Part shown: positions 1 through 9,044 of the stretch, in pieces
How the letters are laid out: each line of letters begins with the position of its first letter
Numbering within the stretch: the first letter of the stretch is position 1
Assembly: GCA_030149475.1 (NCBI GenBank)
Contig: JASBRL010000063.1
Coordinates: 1-37,292 of the forward strand
From: Marinobacter sp.
Lineage (GTDB): Bacteria > Pseudomonadota > Gammaproteobacteria > Pseudomonadales > Oleiphilaceae
Length of the DNA stretch: 37,292 bases
Direction of reading: 5' to 3'
Made by a program: the position numbers and the translations under genes
Notes under the pieces: generated by a model
Told to the model about the DNA's origin: nothing
Seen by the model: only the letters and a program-made list of their open reading frames with translations
Database searches by the model: none

Positions 1-7
1 CCTGCGG

Positions 8-138
8 GCAAGCGTTGAGAGACTCATTGGCCGCGTTACGATTCTTGGCAAGGACGTCGGCCATTACCTGCGAACCGCGCCTTGCCACTGAGCCTCTCAA
101 CACTTGCAGAATCGTCAATAGACTTAATCAGAGGTTCC
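8..138. repeat. End of a dispersed MITE-like repeat with internal palindrome
   Basis: Positions 99-138 read on the minus strand match 37077-37116 on the plus strand without a mismatch over 40 bases, beginning GGAACCTCTGATTAA. Inside this copy, 8-30 and 85-107 form an imperfect inverted repeat (20 of 23 positions pair), with a smaller complementary pair near 45-53 and 80-87, so the segment could fold into a hairpin. No gene is visible here. The orientation suggests the element's other end lies to the left of the window. It looks like a non-autonomous repeat. No transposase is nearby, so how it moves is unknown. Confidence 0.7.
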
Positions 139-243
139 CTAGTCTGACATTAGGGCGTGGTCCGTGTTTCTCAAGGCAGACAGGGCCGGAATCGGGTTAC
201 GATCAGGAAAGGTCGACACGGGTTGGCGGTGAACTGCGGCCAC

Positions 244-268
244 AAAAAAGGCCCCGTAGGGCCTTTTC
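244..268 (-). terminator. Rho-independent terminator of serA
   Basis: On the minus strand, GGCCC and GGGCC form a short GC-rich stem flanked by A and T runs (AAAAGGCCC, TACG loop region, GGGCCTTTTTT). It starts 20 bases beyond the serA stop codon and ends in six T residues on that strand. The flanking A run means it may also work weakly in the other direction. Confidence 0.85.
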
Positions 269-288
269 GAGCTGGCGCATACGTCGGT

Positions 289-1518
289 TCAGAACAGTAC
301 GCGACAGCGAATGGTGCCCTTGACGGACTTCAGCTTCTCAAGCGCCAGCTCACCATAGGCCTTGTCTACATCAATCACCACGTAACCGATGTCCTCCTTG
401 GTTTGCAGGTACTGGCCACAGATGTTGATGCCGTTGTCCGAGAATACATGGTTGATTTCGGACATGACGCCGGGGATGTTCTCGTGGATATGCAGCAAAC
501 GATGCTGGTTGGGGTGCGATGGCAGCGCCACTTCCGGGAAGTTGACCGACGACACGGAGGTGCCGTTATCACTGTACATGGTCAGCTTTTCCGCTACTTC
601 TCGGCCAATGTTCTCCTGGGCTTCGACGGTTGAACCGCCCACGTGTGGTGTCAGGATGACATTGTCAAACTCCCGCAGGGGGGAGACGAACTCTTCCTTG
701 TTGGATTTGGGCTCGACCGGGAACACATCAATTGCGGCCCCAAGCAGCTTCCCGCTTTTGAGCGTTTCGGCCAGTGCTTCGATATCCACCACTGTGCCCC
801 GGGAGGCGTTCATCAGGATGCTGCCCGGCTTCATCTGGGCCAGCTGGCCGGCTCCGAACATGTAGCGGGTCGACGGTGTTTCCGGTACATGCAGGCTCAC
901 CACGTCAACCATGTTCAGCAGCTCCTGCAGGGTGCCAACCTGGGTCGCATTGCCGATCGGGAGCTTGGAAACCACATCGTAGAAATAGACGTCCATGCCC
1001 AGCGACTCGGCCAGAACACTGAACTGGGTGCCGATGTTGCCATAACCGATAATGCCGAGTTTCTTGCCGCGAATTTCGTAGCTGTCCTTGGCAGACTTCA
1101 TCCAGCCACCACGATGCGCCTGGGCGTTCTTTTCCGGTACGCCGCGCAGCAGCAGAATAGCCTGGGCCAGTACCAGTTCGGCCACGCTGCGGGTGTTGGA
1201 GAAAGGCGCATTGAACACGGCAATGCCGCGACGGGTTGCCGCCTGCAAATCAACCTGATTGGTGCCAATGCAGAAACAGCCTACGGCGACCAGTTTTCTG
1301 GCGGCGTGGAAAACAGCTTCGGTCAGGTGAGTTCTCGAGCGAATGCCAACAAAGTGTGCGTCGGCGATCTTTTCAATCAGATCCTCTTCCGACAGGGAGT
1401 GGCTCAGGTATTCGATGTTGGTATAGCCAGCAGCGTTCAGGGTATCAACCGCGGATTGATGAACGCCTTCCAGCAGCAGAATCCGGATCTTGCTCTTTTC
1501 GAGAGACTTGTTTGACAT
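289..1518 (-). CDS. serA: D-3-phosphoglycerate dehydrogenase SerA
   Basis: This enzyme oxidises 3-phosphoglycerate to 3-phosphohydroxypyruvate with NAD, the first step of serine synthesis. The 409-residue product has the E. coli-type short architecture: split substrate-binding domain, NAD-binding domain with GYGNIG at 158-163, and a C-terminal ACT domain from about 339 that should bind serine for feedback inhibition (HIHEN at 343-347). The catalytic set Arg240, Glu269 and His292 is intact at the numbering used for the E. coli enzyme. An in-frame upstream ATG would add 64 residues of non-homologous sequence, so I chose the ATG at 1518, which gives almost the E. coli length (410). It is divergent from the D-2-hydroxyglutarate dehydrogenase gene. 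The gap contains an 11-bp palindrome at 1619-1629 of unknown role. Confidence 0.96.
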   Translation of the reverse strand: MSNKSLEKSKIRILLLEGVHQSAVDTLNAAGYTNIEYLSHSLSEEDLIEKIADAHFVGIRSRTHLTEAVFHAARKLVAVGCFCIGTNQVDLQAATRRGIAVFNAPFSNTRSVAELVLAQAILLLRGVPEKNAQAHRGGWMKSAKDSYEIRGKKLGIIGYGNIGTQFSVLAESLGMDVYFYDVVSKLPIGNATQVGTLQELLNMVDVVSLHVPETPSTRYMFGAGQLAQMKPGSILMNASRGTVVDIEALAETLKSGKLLGAAIDVFPVEPKSNKEEFVSPLREFDNVILTPHVGGSTVEAQENIGREVAEKLTMYSDNGTSVSSVNFPEVALPSHPNQHRLLHIHENIPGVMSEINHVFSDNGINICGQYLQTKEDIGYVVIDVDKAYGELALEKLKSVKGTIRCRVLF

Positions 1519-1733
1519 GGGCTTGCTTCCAGACCTTTCGTCGCGTCGTGAGACAGTGAAGTGACCCGTGAACCGGCGGGCCGGACGGTACCGGTGGCCG
1601 GGCTCACAGAACAGGGGCGGTATGATACCATAAACGCAACTTCTGATAGTGCTCCGGATCATCTGAATCAAGGCTGCTGAATCAAGCCTGCTGAACCGGA
1701 CGTCGCCCAACCCTGCATGAGACCGGACATTCC

Positions 1734-3137
1734 ATGAGCCCTGACGAAATCATTTCTGCTCTCCAGTCACTGACAAGCGGCGAGTCTGCGCCGTTTAAAG
1801 TCCTGACCGATCCTGACGATCTGGACAGTTATGGTAAGGACTGGACCAAAATCTATCCTCCCCGGCCCACAGCCATTGTGCTACCCCGAACCACCGAGCA
1901 GGTGCAGGCTCTGGTGCGTTTCGCCAATGAGAACAAGGTGGCGTTGGTGCCATCCGGCGGACGTACCGGCTTGAGTGCGGGCGCCGTCGCGGCCAACGGT
2001 GAAGTCGTGGTCGCGTTTGACCTGATGAGCCGTATTCTCGACTTCAATGCCAATGACCGCCTGGTGCATTGTCAGGCGGGCGTTGTCACGGAACAGTTGC
2101 AAACCTTCGCTGAAGACAACGGCCTGTGCTACCCGGTGGATTTTGCATCGGCGGGCTCCAGCCAACTGGGCGGCAACCTGTCTACCAATGCCGGTGGTAT
2201 CAAGGTCATCCGCTACGGCATGAGCCGAGACTGGGTCGCTGGCCTGACAGTGGTCACCGGCAAGGGCGATGTTCTGGAACTGAACAAGGACCTGGCCAAG
2301 AACAACACCGGCTATGACCTGCGACACCTGTTCATCGGCGCCGAAGGAACCCTGGGGTTCATCACCGAAGCGACCATGAAACTGGCCCGGCAGCCAGAAA
2401 ACCTTACGGTGCTGGTGCTGGGCTTGAGTGACCTGACCAACACCATGGATGTGCTGCAGACGTTTCAGAAAAAGATCGATTTGACCGCCTACGAATTCTT
2501 CTCCCACCAGGCCATGCAGCACGTGCTGGCCCACGGCCAGGTACAGGCACCGTTCGAGACGGAAGCACCGTACTACGCGCTGTTGGAATTCGAAGCGGTT
2601 TCCGACGGTGTGATGGAAGAGGCTCTGGCGCTATTCGAGCAGTGCGTGGAAAGCGGCTGGGTGCTGGATGGTGTGATCAGCCAGAGCGAAACTCAGGCCC
2701 GTAACCTGTGGCAGCTACGGGAGCGGATTTCCGAGTCGATTGCGCCGCGAACGCCCTACAAGAACGATATTTCCGTGGTGGTTTCCAAAGTTCCGGCATT
2801 CCTGCAGGAAATCGATGCAGTAGTGACCGAGCATTACCCGGATTTCGAGATCATCTGGTTCGGTCACATAGGCGACGGCAATCTGCATCTGAATATCCTC
2901 AAACCCGAGGCAATGCCAAAAGAAGATTTTTTTGAAAAATGTCAGCAGGTAAACCGGTGGGTGTTCGAGATCGTTGAGCGGTATCGCGGCAGCGTATCGG
3001 CCGAACACGGTGTCGGTATGACCAAAAAGGCCTACCTGCGCTACACCCGCAGTGCGGCCGAAATCGACTATATGAGAGACATCAAGCGGGTGTTTGATCC
3101 CAACGGTATCATGAATCCCGGCAAGATCTTCGACTGA
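1734..3137 (+). CDS. FAD-linked D-2-hydroxyglutarate dehydrogenase (GlcD-like)
   Basis: A 467-residue FAD-binding oxidoreductase of the vanillyl-alcohol-oxidase/GlcD superfamily. The PCMH-type FAD-binding motif PSGGRTGLSAGA lies at 73-84. The C-terminal FAD-oxidase half has the metal/substrate motif HIGDGNLHLNI from His378 and an EHGVG motif near residue 424. GlcD (glycolate oxidase) and D-lactate dehydrogenases share this fold. The position beside serA decides the call: in Pseudomonas the same neighbour is a D-2-hydroxyglutarate dehydrogenase. It re-oxidises the D-2-hydroxyglutarate that SerA makes from 2-oxoglutarate and passes electrons to electron-transfer flavoprotein. The start ATG follows GAGACCGGA, a weak ribosome site. 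Substrate assignment is inference from context. Confidence 0.85.
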   Translation: MSPDEIISALQSLTSGESAPFKVLTDPDDLDSYGKDWTKIYPPRPTAIVLPRTTEQVQALVRFANENKVALVPSGGRTGLSAGAVAANGEVVVAFDLMSRILDFNANDRLVHCQAGVVTEQLQTFAEDNGLCYPVDFASAGSSQLGGNLSTNAGGIKVIRYGMSRDWVAGLTVVTGKGDVLELNKDLAKNNTGYDLRHLFIGAEGTLGFITEATMKLARQPENLTVLVLGLSDLTNTMDVLQTFQKKIDLTAYEFFSHQAMQHVLAHGQVQAPFETEAPYYALLEFEAVSDGVMEEALALFEQCVESGWVLDGVISQSETQARNLWQLRERISESIAPRTPYKNDISVVVSKVPAFLQEIDAVVTEHYPDFEIIWFGHIGDGNLHLNILKPEAMPKEDFFEKCQQVNRWVFEIVERYRGSVSAEHGVGMTKKAYLRYTRSAAEIDYMRDIKRVFDPNGIMNPGKIFD

Positions 3138-3197
3138 CGCCCGGTCATTGAGCGCCGCTTTGGAGCCAATGGCCCGATGTGGCAGGAGATAACCCGT

Positions 3198-3809
3198 ATG
3201 CAGCTTTACTGGTTGTTTGTGCTGGTTGCCACGGCCACTGTCTGCAGCCCGGGGCCGGGCGTGGTAATGACCCTTTCCAATGCCCTGCGCTATGATCGCC
3301 TGAGCACGTTGGGCGGCATTCTGGGCATCGCCACGGGCACCTTGCTGGTTGCCGGGGTGTCCGCGACCAGCCTCGGCGTGTTGTTGGCAACGTCGGCTGG
3401 CGCTTTCACTGTGTTGAAATTTCTGGGTGCCGGCTATCTCATCTACCTGGGCATCCGACTCTGGCGCGCGCCGGCACTGGAGCTTACAGCGTCCAAAACC
3501 CGCTCTGGTGGATTTGCCCGGTGTTTTCGGGACGCCTTTTCAATGCAACTGACCAACCCGAAGGCGGTTTTCTTCTTCCTGTCCGTATTGCCTCAGTTCA
3601 TGGACCCCGCTGTGAGCTATGGATTCCAGTTTATTGCGCTGGTGATGACGTATGTCGTGCTGGTGGTGGGGATTCACTGTGGCTACGCCTTGTGTGCCAG
3701 GCGTGCCCAGCGCTGGCTGAGCTCAGAGTGGGGCGGGCGGCTGGTAAACCGGGTTGCGGCGGGTATGTTTATGGTGTTCGGTGGCCTGCTGGCTGCGGCC
3801 CACCGGTGA
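3198..3809 (+). CDS. LysE/RhtB-family amino acid exporter
   Basis: An inner-membrane protein of 203 residues with about six hydrophobic helices. It shows the family's N-terminal signature PGPGVVMTLSNALRY after the first helix and the LTNPKAVFFFLSVLPQF segment in the middle. LysE/RhtB proteins export amino acids or related compounds by proton exchange; the substrate cannot be read from the sequence. A start seven codons upstream is possible, but AGGAGA at 3184-3189 sits eight bases before the ATG at 3198, which fits better. It follows the dehydrogenase gene by 60 bases on the same strand and may be cotranscribed. The bidirectional terminator at 3878 closes it. Confidence 0.88.
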   Translation: MQLYWLFVLVATATVCSPGPGVVMTLSNALRYDRLSTLGGILGIATGTLLVAGVSATSLGVLLATSAGAFTVLKFLGAGYLIYLGIRLWRAPALELTASKTRSGGFARCFRDAFSMQLTNPKAVFFFLSVLPQFMDPAVSYGFQFIALVMTYVVLVVGIHCGYALCARRAQRWLSSEWGGRLVNRVAAGMFMVFGGLLAAAHR

Positions 3810-3877
3810 TGGCCGGCATTGGTTGCAGGAGGGAGTTAACCTGACGGCCCCGAGGGGCAGCGGAAGCCTTAACCAAT

Positions 3878-3904
3878 AAAAAACCCGCCGTTCAGGCGGG
3901 TTTT
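3878..3904. terminator. Bidirectional rho-independent terminator
   Basis: CCCGCC and GGCGGG pair around a GTTCA loop, with an A run on the left and TTTT on the right. It lies between the convergent exporter gene and PEP-CTERM gene and can serve both strands. Confidence 0.88.
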
Positions 3905-3933
3905 ACATGTGCTTGTGCGGCACCCGCAATTTG

Positions 3934-4518
3934 TCAGCCGTGCTTACGACGGAGAACCGTCAGTGCGACCAGGCCAAGGCCCAGCAGCGCCAGTGAACCG
4001 GGTTCCGGAACTTTTACGCTGCGCCCAAGATCCATGGACAACAAACTGCCCTGTTTATTGTCCTGTTCGTCCAGGAAGCGAACTTTCAGATGCGGTGTGT
4101 CGGTATAATTGGCCACGCCGGTCGCAAAGGTGAAATTGAACACCATGTTATCGGCGAGATTCGCCAGGCCGGTCCAGCAGGGGTGGTTGATGCCACCACT
4201 GAGCCCCTGACAGCCGCCAGCATTGAGTCCCCAGCCATCTATGGTGCCACCGAAGGTGCCCGGACCGGTGAGCGAAATATCCGAGGCGCTGGTGACCGAA
4301 CCTACGTCGTTGATGGCAATGGAGTCTATCTTGACGGCTGATGCCCAGCCGCCAGTCGGATTGGCCGCATCAATCTTGATCGCCAAGACGTTGCCGGTCC
4401 ACGACGAGGAAAAGTCTACTCCGTCGAAGGTAAGCGGGCCAGCCGAAACCGTTAGCGGCATGAATCCTGAGGCTGTCAAAACGATACTGCCCAATAACTT
4501 GCGAAGCATCGAATTCAT
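3934..4518 (-). CDS. PEP-CTERM sorting domain protein, secreted
   Basis: A 194-residue exported protein of unknown role. An N-terminal signal peptide ends near residue 27 (LTVSAGP). The C-terminus (170-194) is a textbook PEP-CTERM signal: VPEPGS, a hydrophobic helix, then the basic tail LRRKHG. Such tails are recognised by exosortase (EpsH/XrtA type), usually in bacteria that make exopolysaccharide. The middle part (about 28-165) is rich in Gly, Asp, Thr and Ser and predicts as beta-sheet; I recognise no enzyme motif. AAGGAAACGCC precedes the ATG at 4518. No exosortase or polysaccharide genes are in the window, so any partner must be elsewhere. The 248-base gap upstream probably holds its promoter and that of the sirtuin gene. 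Confidence 0.88.
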   Translation of the reverse strand: MNSMLRKLLGSIVLTASGFMPLTVSAGPLTFDGVDFSSSWTGNVLAIKIDAANPTGGWASAVKIDSIAINDVGSVTSASDISLTGPGTFGGTIDGWGLNAGGCQGLSGGINHPCWTGLANLADNMVFNFTFATGVANYTDTPHLKVRFLDEQDNKQGSLLSMDLGRSVKVPEPGSLALLGLGLVALTVLRRKHG

Positions 4519-4766
4519 GGCGTTTCCTTATGCGTGTTATCGCGCTGTGGAGGTTTCGTTGAAGTCGCGGCTACGACATCGGCGCTTCCCTGATAAACGG
4601 AAAGAAGCAAAAATTCCGCCATGTGTATCAACTGTTTGTAATATGGTGGTTTTATTGCGAGGGCTTATGGCCTTTATCTGCCAGACTGTAAAGAAACCTG
4701 ACGCCCACGGGGATTCATTTGCTACAGTCGTTTGAAGTAGCGAATCAATAAACAGGACGGCCTGGG

Positions 4767-5462
4767 GTGGGAATCGTGAAGGATGAGCATATTGTGGTCC
4801 TGAGTGGGGCTGGCGTGAGCGCGGAAAGCGGTCTTTCAACCTTTCGCGACAGCGGTGGCCTGTGGGACAAGAACCGGATCGAAGATGTTGCCACCCCGGA
4901 GGCTTTCGATCGCGATCCGGCGCGGGTGCTGGATTTTTACAATCGGCGCCGACAGCAATTGCGGCAGGCGCAACCCAATCTCGCCCATCAGGCGCTGGCG
5001 GAGTTGGAGCGTACTCACAGCCTCACCATTATTACCCAGAATGTCGATGACCTGCATGAGCGCGCAGGTTCAAGCCGTGTCGTGCATCTGCACGGAGAAC
5101 TGACCCGGGCCCGCAGCACTGCTCGGGAAAGCCTGGTTTACGATATCGGCTATCGAAACATCGAACTGGGGGATCACTGCGAACTGGGAAGCCAGTTGAG
5201 ACCGCATGTGGTCTGGTTTGGTGAGGCGGTGCCAATGATCGAAGTCGCGGCGCAGGTGATTCAGACGGCAACCCGGGTGCTGATTGTGGGGACATCGCTT
5301 CAGGTCTATCCGGCAGCCGGTCTGGTTGATTATGTAGCCGATCGGGTGCCGGTCACGGTCATAGACCCCGCAGAGCCGGAGGGTATCCGGAGGGCGCGGG
5401 TCATACGCGCACGGGCCTGTGAAGGCGTGCCCGCCTGGACCGGAGAACTGAGGAACCTCTGA
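4767..5462 (+). CDS. Sir2-family NAD-dependent protein deacylase, zinc-ligand-less
   Basis: A sirtuin of 231 residues that should remove acyl groups from lysines while consuming NAD. The NAD-binding motif GAGVSAESG is at 14-22, FRDSGGLW at 26-33, TQNVDDLH at 90-97 with catalytic His109 in HLHG, and GTSLQVYPAAG at 175-185. Tyr58 and Arg61 (YxxR) match the pair that CobB and SIRT5 use for succinyl- or malonyl-lysine, so desuccinylase activity is plausible. The two CxxC zinc pairs normally found between His109 and the next conserved block are absent; only one Cys (138) remains. Zinc-free CobB-like homologues exist, so this is probably a subfamily feature. The start is GTG at 4767; GTG at 4776 is an alternative. 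The last codons and TGA stop overlap the dispersed repeat at 5452. Confidence 0.9.
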   Translation: MGIVKDEHIVVLSGAGVSAESGLSTFRDSGGLWDKNRIEDVATPEAFDRDPARVLDFYNRRRQQLRQAQPNLAHQALAELERTHSLTIITQNVDDLHERAGSSRVVHLHGELTRARSTARESLVYDIGYRNIELGDHCELGSQLRPHVVWFGEAVPMIEVAAQVIQTATRVLIVGTSLQVYPAAGLVDYVADRVPVTVIDPAEPEGIRRARVIRARACEGVPAWTGELRNL

Positions 5463-5637
5463 TTAACCCTGTCGAAGAATCTGGCTGATCCTGCAGGCAA
5501 CCGATGTGTTTAAAATGGCGATAAGGTTTTCCTGTGTAGGGCCGATAAGTGGTTTATCGTTCCTGATTCGTCCGGCTGCTATCAACGCCGGCCACCGCTC
5601 AGGATTACGGTGATTTCCATACCGTTTCAGAGGTTCC
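5452..5637. repeat. Spacer bounded by inverted copies of the GGAACCTCTGA repeat
   Basis: GGAACCTCTGATTAA at 5452-5466 points right and TCAGAGGTTCC at 5627-5637 points left, enclosing 186 bases with no gene. The left copy stays similar to the window-end copies for about 32 bases. The left arm includes the sirtuin stop codon, and the right arm lies 16 bases before the chemoreceptor start, so it may affect that gene's leader. An internal promoter is possible but I cannot define one confidently. Confidence 0.55.
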
Positions 5638-5653
5638 TTACGGAGAGGCGTTC

Positions 5654-7450
5654 ATGGTGTTGTTCGGGAAATTACATGACCGGGTCGAACAGTTGTTTTT
5701 TCACAGTCTGACCCGAAAGCTGTCGAGCCTGTTGGTGCTGGTGTTTTTTGGTGTTGCGCTGGTGTACATGGCGAGCGTCGAAGCAGACGTTGTCCATACG
5801 ATGCTAAACGATGCCAGTGTCGCACCCGCTGTAATGTCTGCGGTTGACGAAGCCTTCACCAGCCTGCGTAATTCGCTCGTTGTCATTACTCTGGTGATGT
5901 TCGGTTTTATTGCGTTCATGGTGTGGTACTTCCGTTTTCTGATCGTTCGTCCACTTCGGCAGATGAATGCGCTGCTGTCGGAAGTGGCCGACGGTGAGGG
6001 AGACCTTTCACGCGATATGCCGCTGCTGACCCACGATGAAATCGGAACGCTGGCACAAACCTACAACCGGTTCCTGTCCCGGCAGCGGGCCATTATCGCG
6101 AATGTCCAGTCGCTGACCGTCGGCATTGCGCTGGAATCTGCCAAATCCCTCAAAAGCATCGACAGCTCCAGTGTCAGTACCCGTCAGCAGACCCACGTTG
6201 CTGAGGAAGTCATGGAGCAGAGCAGCGCCTCGGTACAACGGATCACCGAAGTGTCGGAACAGACCCGGGCCATTTCCGGCACGATCAGTCACAACCTCAA
6301 CATGGCACGGGATTCCTACGTTGAATTGCAGGATGTCAGTCACAAGATCAGTACGATTTCGGATCGCCTGGGCGAGTTCAGCAATCTGGTGTCCGGGCTG
6401 AATGAACGATCGGCCAGCATCAAGGGTATCGTCGGTGTTATTCAGGATATTTCCGGGCAGACCAATCTGCTGGCGCTCAATGCAGCTATTGAGGCGGCGC
6501 GGGCTGGTGAGAGTGGTCGAGGGTTTGCCGTGGTGGCCGATGAGGTGCGCAAGCTGGCGCAAAAGGCGCGGCAGGCGACAGATGATATTTCCGAAAATAT
6601 AGAAGCCATGCTGCAACAGGTCAGCGATACGCATAACCAGACTCTGGGTATCAGTCAGAGCGCAGAGAGTACGCGGAATGTGGTCGTCAAGGCTTCCGAT
6701 AATTTTGCCCGACTGGTGAACGACTTTGAGGCGACCACCAACAGTCTGTCAGACATTGCCCAGCACGTGGAACATGTGGCGACCAGCAATGCCGGCATCA
6801 ACGAGCGCATGACCCGGATTCACGAAGCCAGCCAGGAAACAGACGCCAGTATGCAGGCCTCTGCCAAGGCGACCCGGGATTTAACGGTGGTCGCCGAAAA
6901 AGTGCAGGGCACCATCGGTCGTTTTGTCCTCGGCCACGGTGAACTCGATGCGTCGATTACCCGTGCCGGTCAGTGCCGGGATCAGATACAGACCGTCCTC
7001 GAGACCTTGCAGGCTGCGGGGACCACAATTTTTGACCAATCCTATCGGCTGATTCCTGGCACGGAGCCCCGGCAGTACCTCGCGGCCTACACGGAGAAAC
7101 TCGCGACCGAGGTTCAGGCCGAGTGCGACCGGCTGGTCAGGGCGACCCCGGGGGGCAAGGTCGCTTTTGTCGTGGATCAGCGCGGTTACTGTCCGGTCAA
7201 TAATAGCTGGTTCTCCAAAAAGCAGACGGGTGATCCGTCTGTGGATTTGATGAACAGTCGTGACAAGCGCATGTTTGAAGACCCCTCCGGCCTGCGGGCC
7301 GCCCGTAACGAGGAGCGATTCCTGTTGCACACCTACGTGAGGGACACCGGCGAAATCATGACCGAAATTGACTCGCCCATTTTTGTTGCCAGACGTCTGT
7401 GGGGCAATCTCAGGCTGGGGTTTGATGCCAGCGTCATGCTCAAGGGCTGA
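5654..7450 (+). CDS. Methyl-accepting chemotaxis protein with C-terminal sensor-like domain
   Basis: A 598-residue chemoreceptor that should control CheA through CheW. Membrane helices lie at about 23-41 and 74-97 with only about 32 residues outside, too small for a normal periplasmic ligand domain. A HAMP region follows (about 98-145). The signalling hairpin tip is present ([18 protein letters not shown], about 264-281, then [15 protein letters not shown]). Unusually, about 160 residues follow the coiled coil (about 435-598). They include [31 protein letters not shown] and an LWGNLRLGF strand, resembling the PAS/Cache-like C-terminal domains of some receptors. In relatives, as I recall, HN and HWG stand where NN and LWG are here, so ligand or cofactor binding may differ. 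Sensing is probably cytoplasmic. No che genes are nearby. Confidence 0.9.
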   Translation: MVLFGKLHDRVEQLFFHSLTRKLSSLLVLVFFGVALVYMASVEADVVHTMLNDASVAPAVMSAVDEAFTSLRNSLVVITLVMFGFIAFMVWYFRFLIVRPLRQMNALLSEVADGEGDLSRDMPLLTHDEIGTLAQTYNRFLSRQRAIIANVQSLTVGIALESAKSLKSIDSSSVSTRQQTHVAEEVMEQSSASVQRITEVSEQTRAISGTISHNLNMARDSYVELQDVSHKISTISDRLGEFSNLVSGLNERSASIKGIVGVIQDISGQTNLLALNAAIEAARAGESGRGFAVVADEVRKLAQKARQATDDISENIEAMLQQVSDTHNQTLGISQSAESTRNVVVKASDNFARLVNDFEATTNSLSDIAQHVEHVATSNAGINERMTRIHEASQETDASMQASAKATRDLTVVAEKVQGTIGRFVLGHGELDASITRAGQCRDQIQTVLETLQAAGTTIFDQSYRLIPGTEPRQYLAAYTEKLATEVQAECDRLVRATPGGKVAFVVDQRGYCPVNNSWFSKKQTGDPSVDLMNSRDKRMFEDPSGLRAARNEERFLLHTYVRDTGEIMTEIDSPIFVARRLWGNLRLGFDASVMLKG

Positions 7451-7513
7451 TGCGTTCATTCTGGTGAAAGGGCAGATCGGGCCGAACCGGTCAGGCGGCC
7501 CGTGGGATCTGCA

Positions 7514-8821
7514 TTAATGCTCGGCCAGATAGCGTTCCAGCTCCTTCCGGAAGGCGGCCTGCACACCAAGCCGCTTCATCATCCAGTAGTGGCCGGCAAT
7601 CATTCGGTCGATGAAGATGCTCTCCACCGGGGGTTTGAAAAAATCCAGGTATTTGAACACCGTTGGGGTTTTCGCTGCGATGTCCTTGTGAAGCTCTGAG
7701 TCGGCAAAGTTGTAAGGGGTGTCATCGCTGAATGGTCTGATCAGTATATCCCGCCACATCGCGTAGTATGCCTCGTCGACCGCGGGCTGACTTTCTACGC
7801 GCGCACCCAGGTCAATCAGGTGACGGTCAAGGGCGGCATAGTCTTCATTGAGTGCGGATACCAGGGCTTTGCGGTAGGCGTCGATAATCTCCGGTTTGAG
7901 TTTTTTCACGCAGCCGAAATCATACAGGATAATGGTGCCATCCGGGCGGTAGGCGAAATTGCCAGCGTGGGGGTCTCCGTGGATACACTGGAAGCGGAAT
8001 AGCTGATCGGCCATCATGGTGAATATGCGCTGACCGATCCGGTTGATGGTCGCCTGGCTGTATCGCTCTGGCGTGACTGAGCTGATGTGGTCCCCCTCCA
8101 GCAGTTCCATGGTGAGGACTCGCCGGGTGGAATAGTTATTCATGACTTTCGGAATCAGCAGCCAGTGCTCGTCCTTGTGGAACGTGCGGAACGCTTCCAG
8201 GTTGCGGGCCTCGTTGACGTAGTCCAGTTCCTCTTTCAGGCGTTCACGGATTTCCGCAAACAGTTGGTCGACACTGTCCCGCGGCATCTTGAGGAGGCCA
8301 CCCAGTCGCAGAGCCATGCGTAGCTGTTTGAGATCCGAGTCGCAGGACTCGTCAACACCGGGGTACTGCACCTTGATGATGACGTCCTCGCCACTGTGAA
8401 GACGGGCCCGATGCACCTGACCGATGGAGGCGGCCGCGTAAGGCTGTTCCTGGAGGTATTCGAACAGCTCGCCGACGGGCTTGCCCAGCTCAGCCTCGAT
8501 CTGGCCGGTAATCACCTCAAACGGCATGGGTGGTGCTTCTTTCTGCAGCTTTTGCAGGGCGTCTGAAAATTCCCTGGGCAGGAAATCCTGGGTCTGGGAG
8601 GCGACCTGCCCCACCTTCATGACCGCGCCTTTAAGCTCCCCCAGAGTGCCGGCAATCTGATCCGCCATACGGCTGTAATTTTCACTGCGAGCGGTTTCAC
8701 TGGCTTCCTGGCCGAGAAACTTGCGGGCGCGCTGGCCGGCATACTGGCCTGCAACGGATGCGGTCATGCCGGCCAGTTTGAAAAAACGACCGCTACGGGA
8801 AGTGACTGGTTTTTTCGCCAT
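7514..8821 (-). CDS. ABC1/AarF (UbiB-like) atypical kinase family protein
   Basis: A 435-residue member of the ABC1/ADCK/UbiB protein-kinase-like family. Family markers are the N-terminal KxGQ motif (KVGQ, 69-72), the Ala-rich nucleotide loop AAASIGQVHRA, the lysine in VIIKVQYPG, catalytic-loop-like HGDPHAGNF and metal-binding YDFGCVK. UbiB itself is about 540 residues and ends in two membrane helices. This protein is shorter and ends in soluble sequence, so it is a UbiB paralogue rather than UbiB, perhaps an ATPase linked to quinone or lipid metabolism. AGGA precedes the start by nine bases. It is convergent with the chemoreceptor gene and appears monocistronic. The 223-base gap upstream shows nothing I can name. 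Confidence 0.88.
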   Translation of the reverse strand: MAKKPVTSRSGRFFKLAGMTASVAGQYAGQRARKFLGQEASETARSENYSRMADQIAGTLGELKGAVMKVGQVASQTQDFLPREFSDALQKLQKEAPPMPFEVITGQIEAELGKPVGELFEYLQEQPYAAASIGQVHRARLHSGEDVIIKVQYPGVDESCDSDLKQLRMALRLGGLLKMPRDSVDQLFAEIRERLKEELDYVNEARNLEAFRTFHKDEHWLLIPKVMNNYSTRRVLTMELLEGDHISSVTPERYSQATINRIGQRIFTMMADQLFRFQCIHGDPHAGNFAYRPDGTIILYDFGCVKKLKPEIIDAYRKALVSALNEDYAALDRHLIDLGARVESQPAVDEAYYAMWRDILIRPFSDDTPYNFADSELHKDIAAKTPTVFKYLDFFKPPVESIFIDRMIAGHYWMMKRLGVQAAFRKELERYLAEH

Positions 8822-9044
8822 TCAAGATGTCCTGTCCGGGTAAGTCTTGCCCGGGATATCGCTGGAATTGTGGTGACCTTCGCCGGATAGGCGATCGGCA
8901 GCGGTGATCAGCCGTATGGTCCTGATCTGGCCGCTGACGAGTGAGGGCCGGGCACGACGGCGGGCTATTGACAATTTTATACCGCCTGGGGGTGGCGCTC
9001 GTCCAGTATCTCAGGGAAAGTGGTGTGGATTGACACCCCGGAGC

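Noticed and set aside
157..633. Open frame from the left repeat into the serA 3' end
   Set aside because: Crosses the repeat and the serA terminator and then runs antisense to the ACT domain; no support as a gene.
643..1515. 290-codon open frame on the plus strand over serA
   Set aside because: It is fully antisense to serA, whose catalytic residues are all in place. The frame shows no family motif and reflects high GC at third positions.
4537..4839. 100-codon minus-strand frame between the PEP-CTERM and sirtuin genes
   Set aside because: Overlaps the sirtuin start and the likely promoter region; composition is AT-rich and non-coding in appearance.
7479..7501. GGGCCG/CGGCCC inverted repeat between chemoreceptor and ABC1 genes
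   Set aside because: Six-base stem with an 11-base loop and no T run on either side, so not supported as a terminator.
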